A program made the position numbers and the translations under genes. The notes below the pieces were generated by a model. That model was not told the DNA's origin and made no database searches. It saw only the letters and a list, made by a program, of their open reading frames with translations. From UBA9715 sp003452695 (GTDB lineage: Bacteria > Actinomycetota > Coriobacteriia > Coriobacteriales > Eggerthellaceae), in contig CAMOTA010000001.1 of assembly GCA_946625225.1 (NCBI GenBank), positions 12,642 to 76,641 on the forward strand: 64,000 bases of DNA, in the 5' to 3' direction. Each line of letters begins with the position of its first letter. The stretch's first letter is position 1. Of the stretch, positions 28,547 through 37,517 are shown in pieces.

Positions 28547-29599
28547 CTATTGTGCGGGCCCGGCTGCATCGCCCCTTGAATACGAGGCAACGAGCTGTCC
28601 GCATGCGGCTTCTATATCGGCTCCCCTCGATTTGCGAATGGAAGCGGCTATGCCATGTGCTTCGAGTTCGTCGAGCCAATGGGAAAGGATTTTCCTGTCC
28701 GAGCCCTTCAATGAAGAATCCCCCATATCGTTTAAAGGTATCAGGTTCACATGACAGAGCATTCCAGTGCAGAAGTCTATGAGCGCCTGAAGGTCTTTGG
28801 GGGAATCGTTAACATCGTTCATGAGCGCGTATTCGAACGTATATCGTCTTCCCCTTTTCTTCTCGTATGAAGCAAGCTCTTGTTTAAGCGATTCGAGAGG
28901 TTGGGATCGTAGCGAAGGCATTATCCGGTCGCGAATCGGTTGAAGCGCGGAATGAAGCGATACGGCCAACGTGAATTGTTCTGTCAAATCGGAAAATTTT
29001 CGAATACCCGACAGCAATCCGCACGTGGATACCGTTATATGGCGCGCTCCTATATTCAAAAGCTTGGGGTGGTTCATTATCCTTAGCGCTGCGATAGTGT
29101 TGTCGAAGTTGGCGAAGGGTTCTCCTTGCCCCATGACCACCACGTTGGTGACCCGTCGATTAAAATCCTTTTGAACGATGTTCACCTGGTCCACGATTTC
29201 TCCCGGCAACAGGTTGCGTGTAAGCCCCGCCTTTCCCGTGGCGCAGAAAATGCATCCCATCGAACAACCCGCCTGACTCGAAGCGCACACGGTAAGCCTT
29301 CCATCGGAAGAGGGAAGGCCCACTGTCTCGGTTACGACGCCGTCCCCGAAGCGAACGAGGTACTTGCGTGAGCCATCTTGGGATTCCCGCTTTGCATGGA
29401 CGCTCGACGGATTCAGCGGGAAACGCTCCGGGAGGGAGGTTCGGAGAGCTTTTGGCAGGTTGGTCATTTCGTCATATGATGACGAACCCTTGGCGTATAT
29501 CCACGAAACGATTTGGTCGGCTCTGAAAGAGGGAAGACCTTCCCGTTCGAGAAGTCGGTGTATCTCTTCCAGCGATAAGGATTTAATCGGTGTTTCCAT
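28547..29599 (-). CDS. rlmN: Dual-specificity 23S rRNA/tRNA C2-methyladenosine methyltransferase RlmN
   Basis: This 350-residue radical-SAM enzyme methylates A2503 of 23S rRNA and A37 of some tRNAs. The 4Fe-4S motif is CSMGCIFCATG, preceded by 'TVCASSQAGCSMG'. 'VVVMGQGEPFANFDN' and 'ITVSTCGLLSGIR' are diagnostic. The second catalytic cysteine lies near the end in 'GADIEAACGQLVASY'. Length is standard. A partial repeat-like GC-rich segment and a parS site occupy the 284 bases upstream, shared with the divergent ddl. Confidence 0.96.
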   Translation of the reverse strand: METPIKSLSLEEIHRLLEREGLPSFRADQIVSWIYAKGSSSYDEMTNLPKALRTSLPERFPLNPSSVHAKRESQDGSRKYLVRFGDGVVTETVGLPSSDGRLTVCASSQAGCSMGCIFCATGKAGLTRNLLPGEIVDQVNIVQKDFNRRVTNVVVMGQGEPFANFDNTIAALRIMNHPKLLNIGARHITVSTCGLLSGIRKFSDLTEQFTLAVSLHSALQPIRDRIMPSLRSQPLESLKQELASYEKKRGRRYTFEYALMNDVNDSPKDLQALIDFCTGMLCHVNLIPLNDMGDSSLKGSDRKILSHWLDELEAHGIAASIRKSRGADIEAACGQLVASYSRGDAAGPAQ

Positions 29600-29718
29600 G
29601 GGGAGATTATAAGTTACTTCTTGCTACCGGGCCAGCGGCGTGGACGGGGAGGGTGGCAAGGGGGATTCTGCGGGTTGCATAGAGTATAACGGGTCGGCCA
29701 TGGGCGGTAACGCGATGA

Positions 29719-29734
29719 TGTTTCACGTGAAACA
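29719..29734. promoter_or_regulatory. parS centromere site
   Basis: A second exact TGTTTCACGTGAAACA, in the divergent rlmN-ddl gap, 3.7 kb from the first. Confidence 0.95.
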
Positions 29735-29883
29735 TAGGCCGTGTTCCCTTTGTTATACTTGACAAGGTTTCACCCGTTGGCGTTTAACTTTCAAATGGGC
29801 AAGCCCAGAACGCGTGAAACAGGTGAACCGGCCATTCTGTGAGGAACGTCGAAGAAGTTGAAGCGAGAGGGAAGAGGACAAAA

Positions 29884-30828
29884 GTGGCTGTCATACCAAG
29901 CAAATGTAAGGTTGCATTGTTGGCAGGTGGAACGAGCGGTGAACGCTCTATTTCCATCAATTCCGGAAACGGCGCGCGCGAGGCTCTTCTCGAGGCAGGC
30001 TATGATGTTGATTGGATAGATCCTGCATCCAAAGAAGATCTGAAGAAGCTTATCGATAATACCTACGACGTAGCTTTCCTCTGCTTGCATGGAAAGATGG
30101 GAGAAGACGGAACGGTTCAAGGCATGCTGGAGCTTCTGGGCATACCCTATACCTGTTCAGGTATTCAGGCGTCTGCGATTGCCATGGACAAGGCCAAATC
30201 GAAAATCCTCTACGAGAATGCGGGAATTCCCACTGCCCCATCGATGACAATAGAGCGGGGAAAGGAATATAACCGCGATGAAATAGTGAACAAGATAGGC
30301 GTTCCTTGCGTCGTGAAGCCTGCAACCGAAGGCAGTGCCTTGGGCGTGGAGATTGTTGAAGAGGTTGGCGAACTTGAACAGACAATAGAGCGCGTGCTGG
30401 AAATAGATTCGCTTATCGTCATAGAGAAATTCGTGAAGGGCGACGAGATTACCGTAGCGATACTCGGCAACGACGATGCATATGCGCTTCCCGTTATACA
30501 GATAGTTCCAAAAGGCGAATTCTATGATTTCGAATCGAAATATGCACCTGGCGGATCCGAGCACATTTGCCCTGCTCCGATGCCCGAAGAGATAACTTCC
30601 GTCGCGCAGGAATTTGCCATTCGCGCCCATCATGCGCTGGGATGCAGCGGTGTTTCGCGCTCCGATTTCATAATCGATGAAAACGGCAAACCGTGGATTT
30701 TGGAAACGAACACCATTCCCGGTATGACTGCTACGTCGCTTCTGCCAGATGCGGCACGAGCAGGGGGGATGACGTTTCCAGAGCTTTGCACGGCGCTTAT
30801 CGAATACGCTCTGAATAAGGTAGTGTGA
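29884..30828 (+). CDS. ddl: D-alanine--D-alanine ligase
   Basis: This 314-residue ATP-grasp enzyme joins two D-Ala for peptidoglycan precursors. Motifs: 'KVALLAGGTSGERSISINSG', 'DVAFLCLHGKMGEDGTVQGMLELLGIPYTCSG', 'GVPCVVKPATEGSALGVEIV', and the omega-loop region 'FYDFESKYAPGGSEHICPAPM'. The Tyr in 'SKY' is the residue typical of D-Ala-specific rather than D-lactate ligases. 'WILETNTIPGMTATSLLP' closes the active site. I chose GTG at 29884 because GAAGAGG precedes it and homology begins just after; a GTG 15 codons upstream is possible. Confidence 0.94.
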   Translation: MAVIPSKCKVALLAGGTSGERSISINSGNGAREALLEAGYDVDWIDPASKEDLKKLIDNTYDVAFLCLHGKMGEDGTVQGMLELLGIPYTCSGIQASAIAMDKAKSKILYENAGIPTAPSMTIERGKEYNRDEIVNKIGVPCVVKPATEGSALGVEIVEEVGELEQTIERVLEIDSLIVIEKFVKGDEITVAILGNDDAYALPVIQIVPKGEFYDFESKYAPGGSEHICPAPMPEEITSVAQEFAIRAHHALGCSGVSRSDFIIDENGKPWILETNTIPGMTATSLLPDAARAGGMTFPELCTALIEYALNKVV

Positions 30829-30856
30829 GATAACGAGCTGTCCCTTGTTTCATATT

Positions 30857-30913
30857 ATTTGTCGAACGTAATCGACAAATAGCATATACTATTGTCGAAC
30901 GTAATCGACTAAT
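30857..30913 (+). promoter_or_regulatory. Twin dyad operator flanking a -10 box before the DUF4143 ATPase gene
   Basis: Two copies of a dyad with arms TTGTCGA and TCGAC(A/T)A around the identical centre ACGTAA occur at 30857-30880 and 30891-30913. A TATACT sits exactly between them (30885-30890). The first copy is a perfect 9-bp-arm palindrome. This layout suggests a repressor operator controlling the downstream gene; the binding protein is not identified. Confidence 0.65.
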
Positions 30914-30924
30914 GGAGTTTCCAA

Positions 30925-32187
30925 GTGAATCACGATTTGCTCAAGAGGGTCATATACGACCAGCATGAGGTTATCGCGCGGGCAGAAGTGGTGTCCCGGA
31001 ACTACTGGTTCGAGGCGGCCGCGAACTACGTCTTGACGGGCCTGAGGCGGGCGGGCAAATCCACCATGCTCTATGCGATGGTCCGCAACCTCGTTGCAAA
31101 AGGAGCCAGCTGGGACGAGATAACGTACGTGAACTTCGAAGACGAGCGCCTGGCGGAGTTCTCCATACAGGATTTCGACGACATAGTGGCGGTGCAAAGC
31201 GAGATGTGCGGAGGACACGGATACTTCTTCTTCGACGAGATCCAGAACGTCGACGGATGGGAGAAGTTCGCGCGGAGGCTCGCCGACGCCCGGGAAAACG
31301 TGCAGATTACGGGCAGTAACGCCAAGATGCTCAGCCGAGAGGTGGAAGGCGTGCTCGGGGGACGCTACCTGAGCAGGCGGATCGACACGTACGGCTTCGC
31401 AGAATACCTTGATGCCACCGGCGTCCCGCACGGCGAGCGCGACCTGCTCTCGACGCGGGCCGGCGCGGTCATCCGCAGCCGCTTCGACGAGTACTTGCGA
31501 TACGGCGGCTTCCCCGAAAGCGTCTCCTACTCGGATAGGAGGGACTACGCTTCCAGCGTCTTCCAGAAAGTGCTCTTGGGGGACATCGTCGAGCGCAATA
31601 AGATCCGCAGCGTGCAAGCGCTCAAGCTGCTGGTCAAGAAAATCGCGGAGTCGGTCCGCAGCGACATCTCGTACAGCAGGCTGCACCATGCACTGGCATC
31701 GACGGGCGTGAAGGCGAGCAAAGACACGGTCATCGACTACGTCACGTACATCAAGGACGCGTACCTCGTCTTCACGCTCGACAACCTCTTCGCCAAGTTC
31801 GCCGACTGCGAGAGCACGCCCAAGTACTACTTCTCCGACAACGGCCTGCTGAACCTGTTTCTGTTCCAGAAGGACACCTCGCTTCTGGAAAATGCCGTCG
31901 CGACGCATCTGAGGCGGGCGCATCGAGAGGAGCTCTTCTTCCTAAAGTCTTCGAAGACGGGCGTGGACGTCGACTTCTTCACACCCGACGACGGCACCGC
32001 GATCCAGGTGGCCTATGCCCTGGACGAGCAATCGCGAGAGCGCGAGGTGGGCAACCTGGTGAAATTGGCCTCACATTTCGACGACGCGAAGCGCTTCGTC
32101 ATAGTCACGCATGGCGACGAGGGAATTATCAAGGCGAACGGCGTGACCATCGAGGTTGTCCCGGCGCACAAGTTTCTCCTGCAGTAA
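30925..32187 (+). CDS. AAA-type ATPase with DUF4143 (possibly self-regulated)
   Basis: This 420-residue protein has an N-terminal ATPase with Walker A 'VLTGLRRAGKSTML' and Walker B 'YFFFDEIQNVDGWEKF', then 'VQITGSNAKMLSREVEGVLGGRYLSRRI'. The C-terminal DUF4143 domain has 'YYFSDNGLLNLFLFQ', 'LENAVATHLRRA' and 'KTGVDVDFFTPDDG', resembling a nuclease-like fold (E-x-x-V ... D-x-D). Proteins of this family are common, mobile and poorly understood. It starts at GTG, with GGAG nearby, behind the twin operator. The nearest relatives are often single-gene acquisitions, so transfer is plausible. Confidence 0.85.
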   Translation: MNHDLLKRVIYDQHEVIARAEVVSRNYWFEAAANYVLTGLRRAGKSTMLYAMVRNLVAKGASWDEITYVNFEDERLAEFSIQDFDDIVAVQSEMCGGHGYFFFDEIQNVDGWEKFARRLADARENVQITGSNAKMLSREVEGVLGGRYLSRRIDTYGFAEYLDATGVPHGERDLLSTRAGAVIRSRFDEYLRYGGFPESVSYSDRRDYASSVFQKVLLGDIVERNKIRSVQALKLLVKKIAESVRSDISYSRLHHALASTGVKASKDTVIDYVTYIKDAYLVFTLDNLFAKFADCESTPKYYFSDNGLLNLFLFQKDTSLLENAVATHLRRAHREELFFLKSSKTGVDVDFFTPDDGTAIQVAYALDEQSREREVGNLVKLASHFDDAKRFVIVTHGDEGIIKANGVTIEVVPAHKFLLQ

Positions 32188-32223
32188 CGAGGCAGGGAGC
32201 TCCGACCTCTTTCCTGACTCATG

Positions 32224-32871
32224 TCAGAATAGACCGGCCAGGTGGAGGGCGAAGATGAGGGCGGCTATTACGAAGATTATGAATAGCCAGCTTACGGCGT
32301 AGCAACCTTTATTGCGGTTACGGCCTTGTTCTATCATCTTTTCGGAAAGAGAGCGATGGTCCTTCAGCACGGCCATGCCCGCTTTCTTGTCGGGCAAGGC
32401 AACCGTATCGCTTGGGACCCAGTTCTTCTCTGTGAAAATCTTTTCTATGGCTTGCCTGCCCAGGTCTATCGTCGGTCGTATGCCTTCACCCATCTTCTCG
32501 GCGCATCGGTCGATGAAAGGGTCGATATCGTCCTTGTAGGCCGGGTTGTAACAGAAAATCGCCATTTCACCCCAATACATTCCCGGGTCGGGCTCATCCG
32601 AATAGGCTACAAACGACAGGATGGCCCGCATCGATTGTCCGCGGGCGTTGGCCAACTGCAGTTTTCGGGATGCCTCTACGTCGAAATAGCCCGTTTCTGC
32701 ATCGAACTTGTTCTTAGCCCATGCCGTAACCAGTCCCTCTTCTGTTTTGAAGAAGATTTCGAAGTCGTCGCCGACAAGGTAGTCAGGGCCTGTCAGCAAC
32801 GAGCCATGGGGCTTGTCCACCGTGTTGAAGCGCGCGTAGAAGCCGGTATACGAATAATCGACACGTTCCAT
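32224..32871 (-). CDS. Uncharacterised C-tail-anchored protein
   Basis: This 215-residue protein begins MERVDYSYTGFYARFNTVDK. A soluble, acidic N-terminal domain (about 1-180) has no motif I recognise. A single C-terminal membrane segment 'YAVSWLFIIFVIAALIFALH' ends four residues before the stop, so the domain probably faces the cytoplasm. AAGGA seven bases before the ATG supports the start; an upstream extension to 32946 lacks a site. Its neighbours on both sides read on the plus strand, and no operon is evident. I do not recognise the family. Confidence 0.65.
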   Translation of the reverse strand: MERVDYSYTGFYARFNTVDKPHGSLLTGPDYLVGDDFEIFFKTEEGLVTAWAKNKFDAETGYFDVEASRKLQLANARGQSMRAILSFVAYSDEPDPGMYWGEMAIFCYNPAYKDDIDPFIDRCAEKMGEGIRPTIDLGRQAIEKIFTEKNWVPSDTVALPDKKAGMAVLKDHRSLSEKMIEQGRNRNKGCYAVSWLFIIFVIAALIFALHLAGLF

Positions 32872-33128
32872 ATGGCAATCCTTGTCGTCCTGAAGGCGTG
32901 GTTTCGTATTGTACACAACGGGCAGGGTGAATCGCATCGGCGACACGTGCGCACAAGTGCACCGTCAGATTATTGTTTTGAGACCGCTCGGCATCGCTGG
33001 CTTGGAAATGAAATCTCGTTCGTTGCTTTTCACGGTCGAGCCGTTAAAAGCAACGCAGGCTTGCAGTTGGGTTATGTGGAGTGGGGCTTGCAAATCCATT
33101 GAATAATTTGCTCGGGTAGAATGAAGTC

Positions 33129-36100
33129 ATGGCGAGAACAGAAGATTACATACTGGATGGAACTCCGCGCGATGTTATTGAACGCTATGAATCGTTGAAG
33201 GGCCTTGCAGATACGTGCAGCTTCGGCAGCCTCGACGACGATGTGGTGGTGCTCGATACCGAGACCACGGGATTGTCGTTCAATCACGACGAGCTCATAC
33301 AAATTGCCGCAGCGCGAATGAACGGGAAAGACATCGTCGACTGGTATGTCACGTTCGTCGATCCCGGAAAGTTTCTTACCGAAGACATCATTCACCTTAC
33401 TGGCATAACAGACGAGCATCTTATCGGAGCTCCGAGTCCCGACGAAGCTCTTCAAGGGCTTGTCGATTTCGTGGGAAGTTCGCCTGTCGTGGCACATAAC
33501 GTGTCGTTCGACAAGACCTTCGTTACCGCCCATCCTTCGGGCTATCCACTCTTGCAGAACATCTGGATAGATTCTCTCGATTTGTCCAGGATAGCCTTGC
33601 CGCGACTCAGGTCCCATCGGCTTATCGACCTGGTGAAGACCTTCGATGCTCCCGTTTCGACGCATAGGGCAGATGCCGATGTTTCGGCGACGTGCGTGAT
33701 ATATCGCATACTCCTTGCAGCCATCAGCCAAATGCCCCTTTCGCTTGTGGAGGAAATAGGCGCAATGGAAAGCCCGGACAACTGGTCAACGGGCTTGGTA
33801 TTCAAGCAAATGGGCGAATTGATGAAGGGGAGTAGCGTATCCAATTTCAAGGGTGTTTCACGTGAAACACCCGCAGATGCACGAACAAATGTATCTGATA
33901 CGGCCTCGCGCGGTATCTTCTCTCTTCGGGACCTGCGCAAGGGTCGCATACTCTCCCTTCCTGCCAGAACCGCGAGGAAGGACGCCGCTGCACTCGATTC
34001 CGTGCCGCTGTTCCCTTCCAGGGAAGAGGTGGACAGGGCTTTCAGCGAAGAAGGTGTTTTGGGGCTAATATATGGTGACTACGAGCCCCGCCAAGAGCAG
34101 CGCACGATGGCGCAAGCTATCCGCGATGCGTTCGAAGCGTCGGAAAACCTTGTGGTGGAAGCGGGGACAGGCGTTGGGAAGTCCATGGCCTACCTTGTTC
34201 CCTCGGCGCTGTTCGCGCAGAAGAATTCGGTTGCCGTTGGCGTTGCGACGAAGACGAATTCCCTTCTCGATCAGCTGGTATATCGCGAATTGCCCGCCTT
34301 GGCACATGCATTGGGGCAGGCTTATCCTTCGCAACCGCCTCTTACGTGGGCTCCGTTGAAGGGGATATCCCATTACCCCTGCCTGAGAAAAGTGGCCAGG
34401 ATTGTCGAGAACGGCCCGGAAATGAAGGAAGTCCAAGGACGTTACGTTAGCCAAGCGCCCTCACTTGCCGCCCTGCTTTCCTATATAGAGCAAAGCGAAT
34501 TCGACGATATGGATTCGCTGAAGATGGATTACCGAGCGCTTCCACGTTGGGCCATAACGACCAAGAGCAGCGAGTGCCTCAGGCGAAAATGTCCCTATTT
34601 CGGAAAGCTGTGCTTCGTGCATGGGGCGCGCCGGCGCGCGGAAACGGCAGATATCATCGTAACCAACCATACGCTGCTCTTCTGCGACCTGGAGGCAGAA
34701 GGGGGATTGCTTCCCACAGCTCGTCATTGGGTGGTTGACGAGGCCCATGCAACGGAAGACGAGGCTCGTCGCTCCTTCGCTTCCACCGTGGATTCGGAGG
34801 AAGTAGCTCGACTGGCCGAGCGCGTGGGAACCGCCTCTGCACGCAGGAACGTGTTCGACCGCGCCGAAAGGAGCCTGAGCAATTTCGAGGACGGGCAAGT
34901 AACCCTATTCCTGGGGCTTCTGGCAAAGGCCAAGGCGGCGGGAAGCGCCTTCGAAGCGGCTGCCTCGAACTACACCACGCACGTGAAGGATTTGCTGTAC
35001 TTCGACCCGCTGAAGCGAAACCGCCGCGGGCAATCCTACGAGAACGTGGACATCTGGGTGAACGCAGAGGTGCGCCAGAGCGCCGTTTTCTGCGATATAG
35101 CCGCATTGGCAAAGGAAATGGCGGAGACATCCGACAAGCTCATTGCAGCAGCGGCGGACGTTGTGGGCTATCTGGAGGGCATAGACGAAGCAGCTGTTGC
35201 CCAGCGCGACATAGCATCCCTTGCAATGGAGCTGAAGGACCTGAGGAACGCAGCGGAACTGTTCTTCATGGCAAGTCCGGAGAACTACGCATACCAGGCA
35301 AGCCTGCATCGCAAGAAGGACCGCAAAGTCGATAGCATGAAGGCCCTCCCACTCGACGTGGGTGAGATAATGAACGACACGCTGTTCTCTTCCAGTCATT
35401 CGGTTGTGTTCGCATCCGCGACGCTTACCGTGGGGTCTACGTTCGAATCGTTCGAAAAGGCAATAGGTTTGAACCGGGGCGAGGAATCGCGTGCCCGCGA
35501 GCTGGCCCTGCCCTCGAGCTACGATTTCGACAACAACATGATCGTGTACGTGGTGAAGGACATGCCCGAGCCGAACGACCCGTCCTACCTCGCCGCGCTG
35601 AACGACCTTTTGGTAAAGGTTCATCGTGCGCAACGGGGTTCGATGCTTACCCTATTCACCAATCGCAGGGAGATGGAGCGCAGCTTCGATGAGGTGATGC
35701 CCCAGCTGAAGGCAGACGATTTGCGTGTGGTTTGCCAGAAATACGGCGTCTCGGTGAAGGGCCTGAGAGACGATTTCCTGGCCGACGAGCATCTTTCGCT
35801 GTTCGCCTTGAAATCGTTCTGGGAGGGCTTCGACGCTCCCGGTGCCACGTTGAAAGGCGTTATCATCCCCAAGCTCCCCTTCGGCAGACCCACCGATCCG
35901 CTGTATCTAGAACGAGCCGCGCGGGACGACCGGGCCTGGTGGCGCTATGTTCTTCCGCAGGCGGTAATCGAGACGAAGCAGGCGGCGGGCAGGCTCATCC
36001 GCAAGGCGGACGACCATGGCGTGCTCATATTGGCCGACAAGCGTCTTGTTACCAAGAGCTACGGGAAGATATTCCTCCGTTCGCTGCAAAGCAAGACCGT

Positions 36101-36158
36101 GCGTTTCTGCACGGTCGACGAAATAGCAACCACGTTGTCGATGCTCAGCGGCTGGTAG
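33129..36158 (+). CDS. Exonuclease-DinG-type Fe-S helicase fusion
   Basis: This 1009-residue protein fuses an N-terminal DnaQ-like 3'-5' exonuclease to an XPD/DinG-type superfamily 2 helicase. Exonuclease motifs are VVLDTETTG, VVAHNVSFDKTF and HRADADV, all acidic residues kept. The helicase has Walker A VVEAGTGVGKSMAYLVP, a DEAH box in 'HWVVDEAHATEDEARRSF', cysteines for an iron-sulphur cluster ('YPCLRK', 'ECLRRKCPYFGKLCF') and motif VI 'QAAGRLIRKADDHGVLILADKRL'. Similar fusions occur in Firmicutes and are linked to DNA repair. A perfect parS site sits in the linker region, where it encodes GVSRETP. Confidence 0.9.
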   Translation: MARTEDYILDGTPRDVIERYESLKGLADTCSFGSLDDDVVVLDTETTGLSFNHDELIQIAAARMNGKDIVDWYVTFVDPGKFLTEDIIHLTGITDEHLIGAPSPDEALQGLVDFVGSSPVVAHNVSFDKTFVTAHPSGYPLLQNIWIDSLDLSRIALPRLRSHRLIDLVKTFDAPVSTHRADADVSATCVIYRILLAAISQMPLSLVEEIGAMESPDNWSTGLVFKQMGELMKGSSVSNFKGVSRETPADARTNVSDTASRGIFSLRDLRKGRILSLPARTARKDAAALDSVPLFPSREEVDRAFSEEGVLGLIYGDYEPRQEQRTMAQAIRDAFEASENLVVEAGTGVGKSMAYLVPSALFAQKNSVAVGVATKTNSLLDQLVYRELPALAHALGQAYPSQPPLTWAPLKGISHYPCLRKVARIVENGPEMKEVQGRYVSQAPSLAALLSYIEQSEFDDMDSLKMDYRALPRWAITTKSSECLRRKCPYFGKLCFVHGARRRAETADIIVTNHTLLFCDLEAEGGLLPTARHWVVDEAHATEDEARRSFASTVDSEEVARLAERVGTASARRNVFDRAERSLSNFEDGQVTLFLGLLAKAKAAGSAFEAAASNYTTHVKDLLYFDPLKRNRRGQSYENVDIWVNAEVRQSAVFCDIAALAKEMAETSDKLIAAAADVVGYLEGIDEAAVAQRDIASLAMELKDLRNAAELFFMASPENYAYQASLHRKKDRKVDSMKALPLDVGEIMNDTLFSSSHSVVFASATLTVGSTFESFEKAIGLNRGEESRARELALPSSYDFDNNMIVYVVKDMPEPNDPSYLAALNDLLVKVHRAQRGSMLTLFTNRREMERSFDEVMPQLKADDLRVVCQKYGVSVKGLRDDFLADEHLSLFALKSFWEGFDAPGATLKGVIIPKLPFGRPTDPLYLERAARDDRAWWRYVLPQAVIETKQAAGRLIRKADDHGVLILADKRLVTKSYGKIFLRSLQSKTVRFCTVDEIATTLSMLSGW
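33854..33869. promoter_or_regulatory. parS centromere site inside a coding sequence
   Basis: A third exact TGTTTCACGTGAAACA lies within the exonuclease-helicase gene, at the junction between the two enzymatic domains. Confidence 0.95.
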
Positions 36159-36168
36159 GAACGATACC

Positions 36169-37302
36169 ATGGCGGGCCCCTTCGACCATTTGCACGTGAA
36201 GAGCCATACGGCGGGCTCGTCCAACGAGCTATCGTTCGACGTGTTGGACGCAGCCCGAACAGGGCTTGAAGGGAAGGCGGATCGCGCAGGTCTTATTTCC
36301 AGGGGCGCGGTTTCCGTTCAAGGCGGTTATCAGGCGGCAGCTGCATCGTCGCTTGCAGACAACGGCGAGGTGGCCAGGCGGAAACGGGTCCGTCGCACCC
36401 GTTTCCTCGTGGCGGCGGGAGCAATAGGCGCCTTGTGCTTGGTTCTTGCCGGCCTAGCTGTCAATTCGTGGATGGAATACCAGCAGCAGCGGAGCCTTTT
36501 CCGCGATGAAGCGGCATCGCTTGCGGCGGATGCCTCCACTCTTCTAAGCGATATCGGTTCGTTCGACGCGGTCATGTTCTCTCCTTTCGACGAACAATCG
36601 GCGAAAACGTATGCAGGCACGGGTAACGTTGCAAGCGACATGGGCGACCGGGTTGCGGGTTTGGAAGAGCGCTGCAGAGAACTGTCGGCGCGCGCGTTAG
36701 ACGACAACGACACGATAGTCGTAAGCCAATTGCAAAACTGCCTGAACAATCTCGCGGCAGCCTTGTCGGCGGTGGCAGATGCAGCCCGTCTTTCATCCGA
36801 GGTGAACAGCGAGGTGAAACGGGCATCCAGCACATGGGACCGCATACTGGAAGCCGACCAGCAAGCCAGAGCGGCAACCGAGATGGCGAATTCCGCTTAC
36901 ACCGAGGAAAAGACCGTCGCCGCGCAAGAGGCAACGCAGGCGGTGCTCGTCGAAGTTCGCCAGCTGGAAAGCGAGCTGAACCAGTTGCATTCCCGCTACG
37001 AGTCCATCGACCTGCAAGGCCAGCTGTCGTATCTTGCCAGCAGGGAGGAGGCCCTGGAACATGGCATAGCAACGGCAGAGGCCCTGCTGGCAGGCGACAG
37101 GGCCACTGCGAAAACGGAAAACGAGCGCTATAACCGGGCGGACGAACAGGCTGTGCAGCGGGCGGCGAAACTGCCCCTTTCCCTGGACGACACCATCCGC
37201 AACGGCTTCGTCCAGCAAATGCAGACATACCTGGACCGCTACCAATCCATGAAAACCGAAGCTGCAATAGCCCTGGAATCGGCGTCCGCGTCTCTGGGTT
37301 AA
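36169..37302 (+). CDS. Membrane-anchored coiled-coil protein of unknown function
   Basis: This 377-residue protein has a cytoplasmic N-terminus of about 75 residues ending in a basic cluster (ARRKRVRRTR), one membrane segment (about 79-99, 'FLVAAGAIGALCLVLAGLAV'), and an extracytoplasmic Ala/Glu-rich region predicted by eye to be mostly coiled coil (for example 'VLVEVRQLESELNQLHSRYE', 'YLASREEALEHGIATAEALL'). No catalytic motif is visible. Its ATG is 10 bases after the helicase stop with AGGAA upstream, so the two may be co-transcribed. The family is not recognised. Confidence 0.7.
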   Translation: MAGPFDHLHVKSHTAGSSNELSFDVLDAARTGLEGKADRAGLISRGAVSVQGGYQAAAASSLADNGEVARRKRVRRTRFLVAAGAIGALCLVLAGLAVNSWMEYQQQRSLFRDEAASLAADASTLLSDIGSFDAVMFSPFDEQSAKTYAGTGNVASDMGDRVAGLEERCRELSARALDDNDTIVVSQLQNCLNNLAAALSAVADAARLSSEVNSEVKRASSTWDRILEADQQARAATEMANSAYTEEKTVAAQEATQAVLVEVRQLESELNQLHSRYESIDLQGQLSYLASREEALEHGIATAEALLAGDRATAKTENERYNRADEQAVQRAAKLPLSLDDTIRNGFVQQMQTYLDRYQSMKTEAAIALESASASLG

Positions 37303-37308
37303 CGAACG

Positions 37309-37405
37309 TGTGTGTCAGGGGGACGTTTCTCTCGACACATTATCCTGATACGCTGGAGCACCTGCTCTTCTCTATATGTCGAGAGAAACGTCCCCCTGAC
37401 ACACA
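37309..37405. repeat. Inverted repeat, 29-bp perfect arms
   Basis: Arms at 37309-37337 and 37377-37405 (TGTGTGTCAGGGGGACG... and its complement) flank a 39-base spacer between two plus-strand genes. It may act as a terminator-like fold or be a dispersed palindromic element; no U-tract follows. Confidence 0.8.
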
Positions 37406-37517
37406 AGAGAATAGCGGTTAAGTCGTGATGAATGCGTATTTCACGTAATAATCCCGCCAATGGCGTATACTCGAAATACGTATGTTCTGAACTAGCAATT
37501 GAATCGAGGCACGCAAC

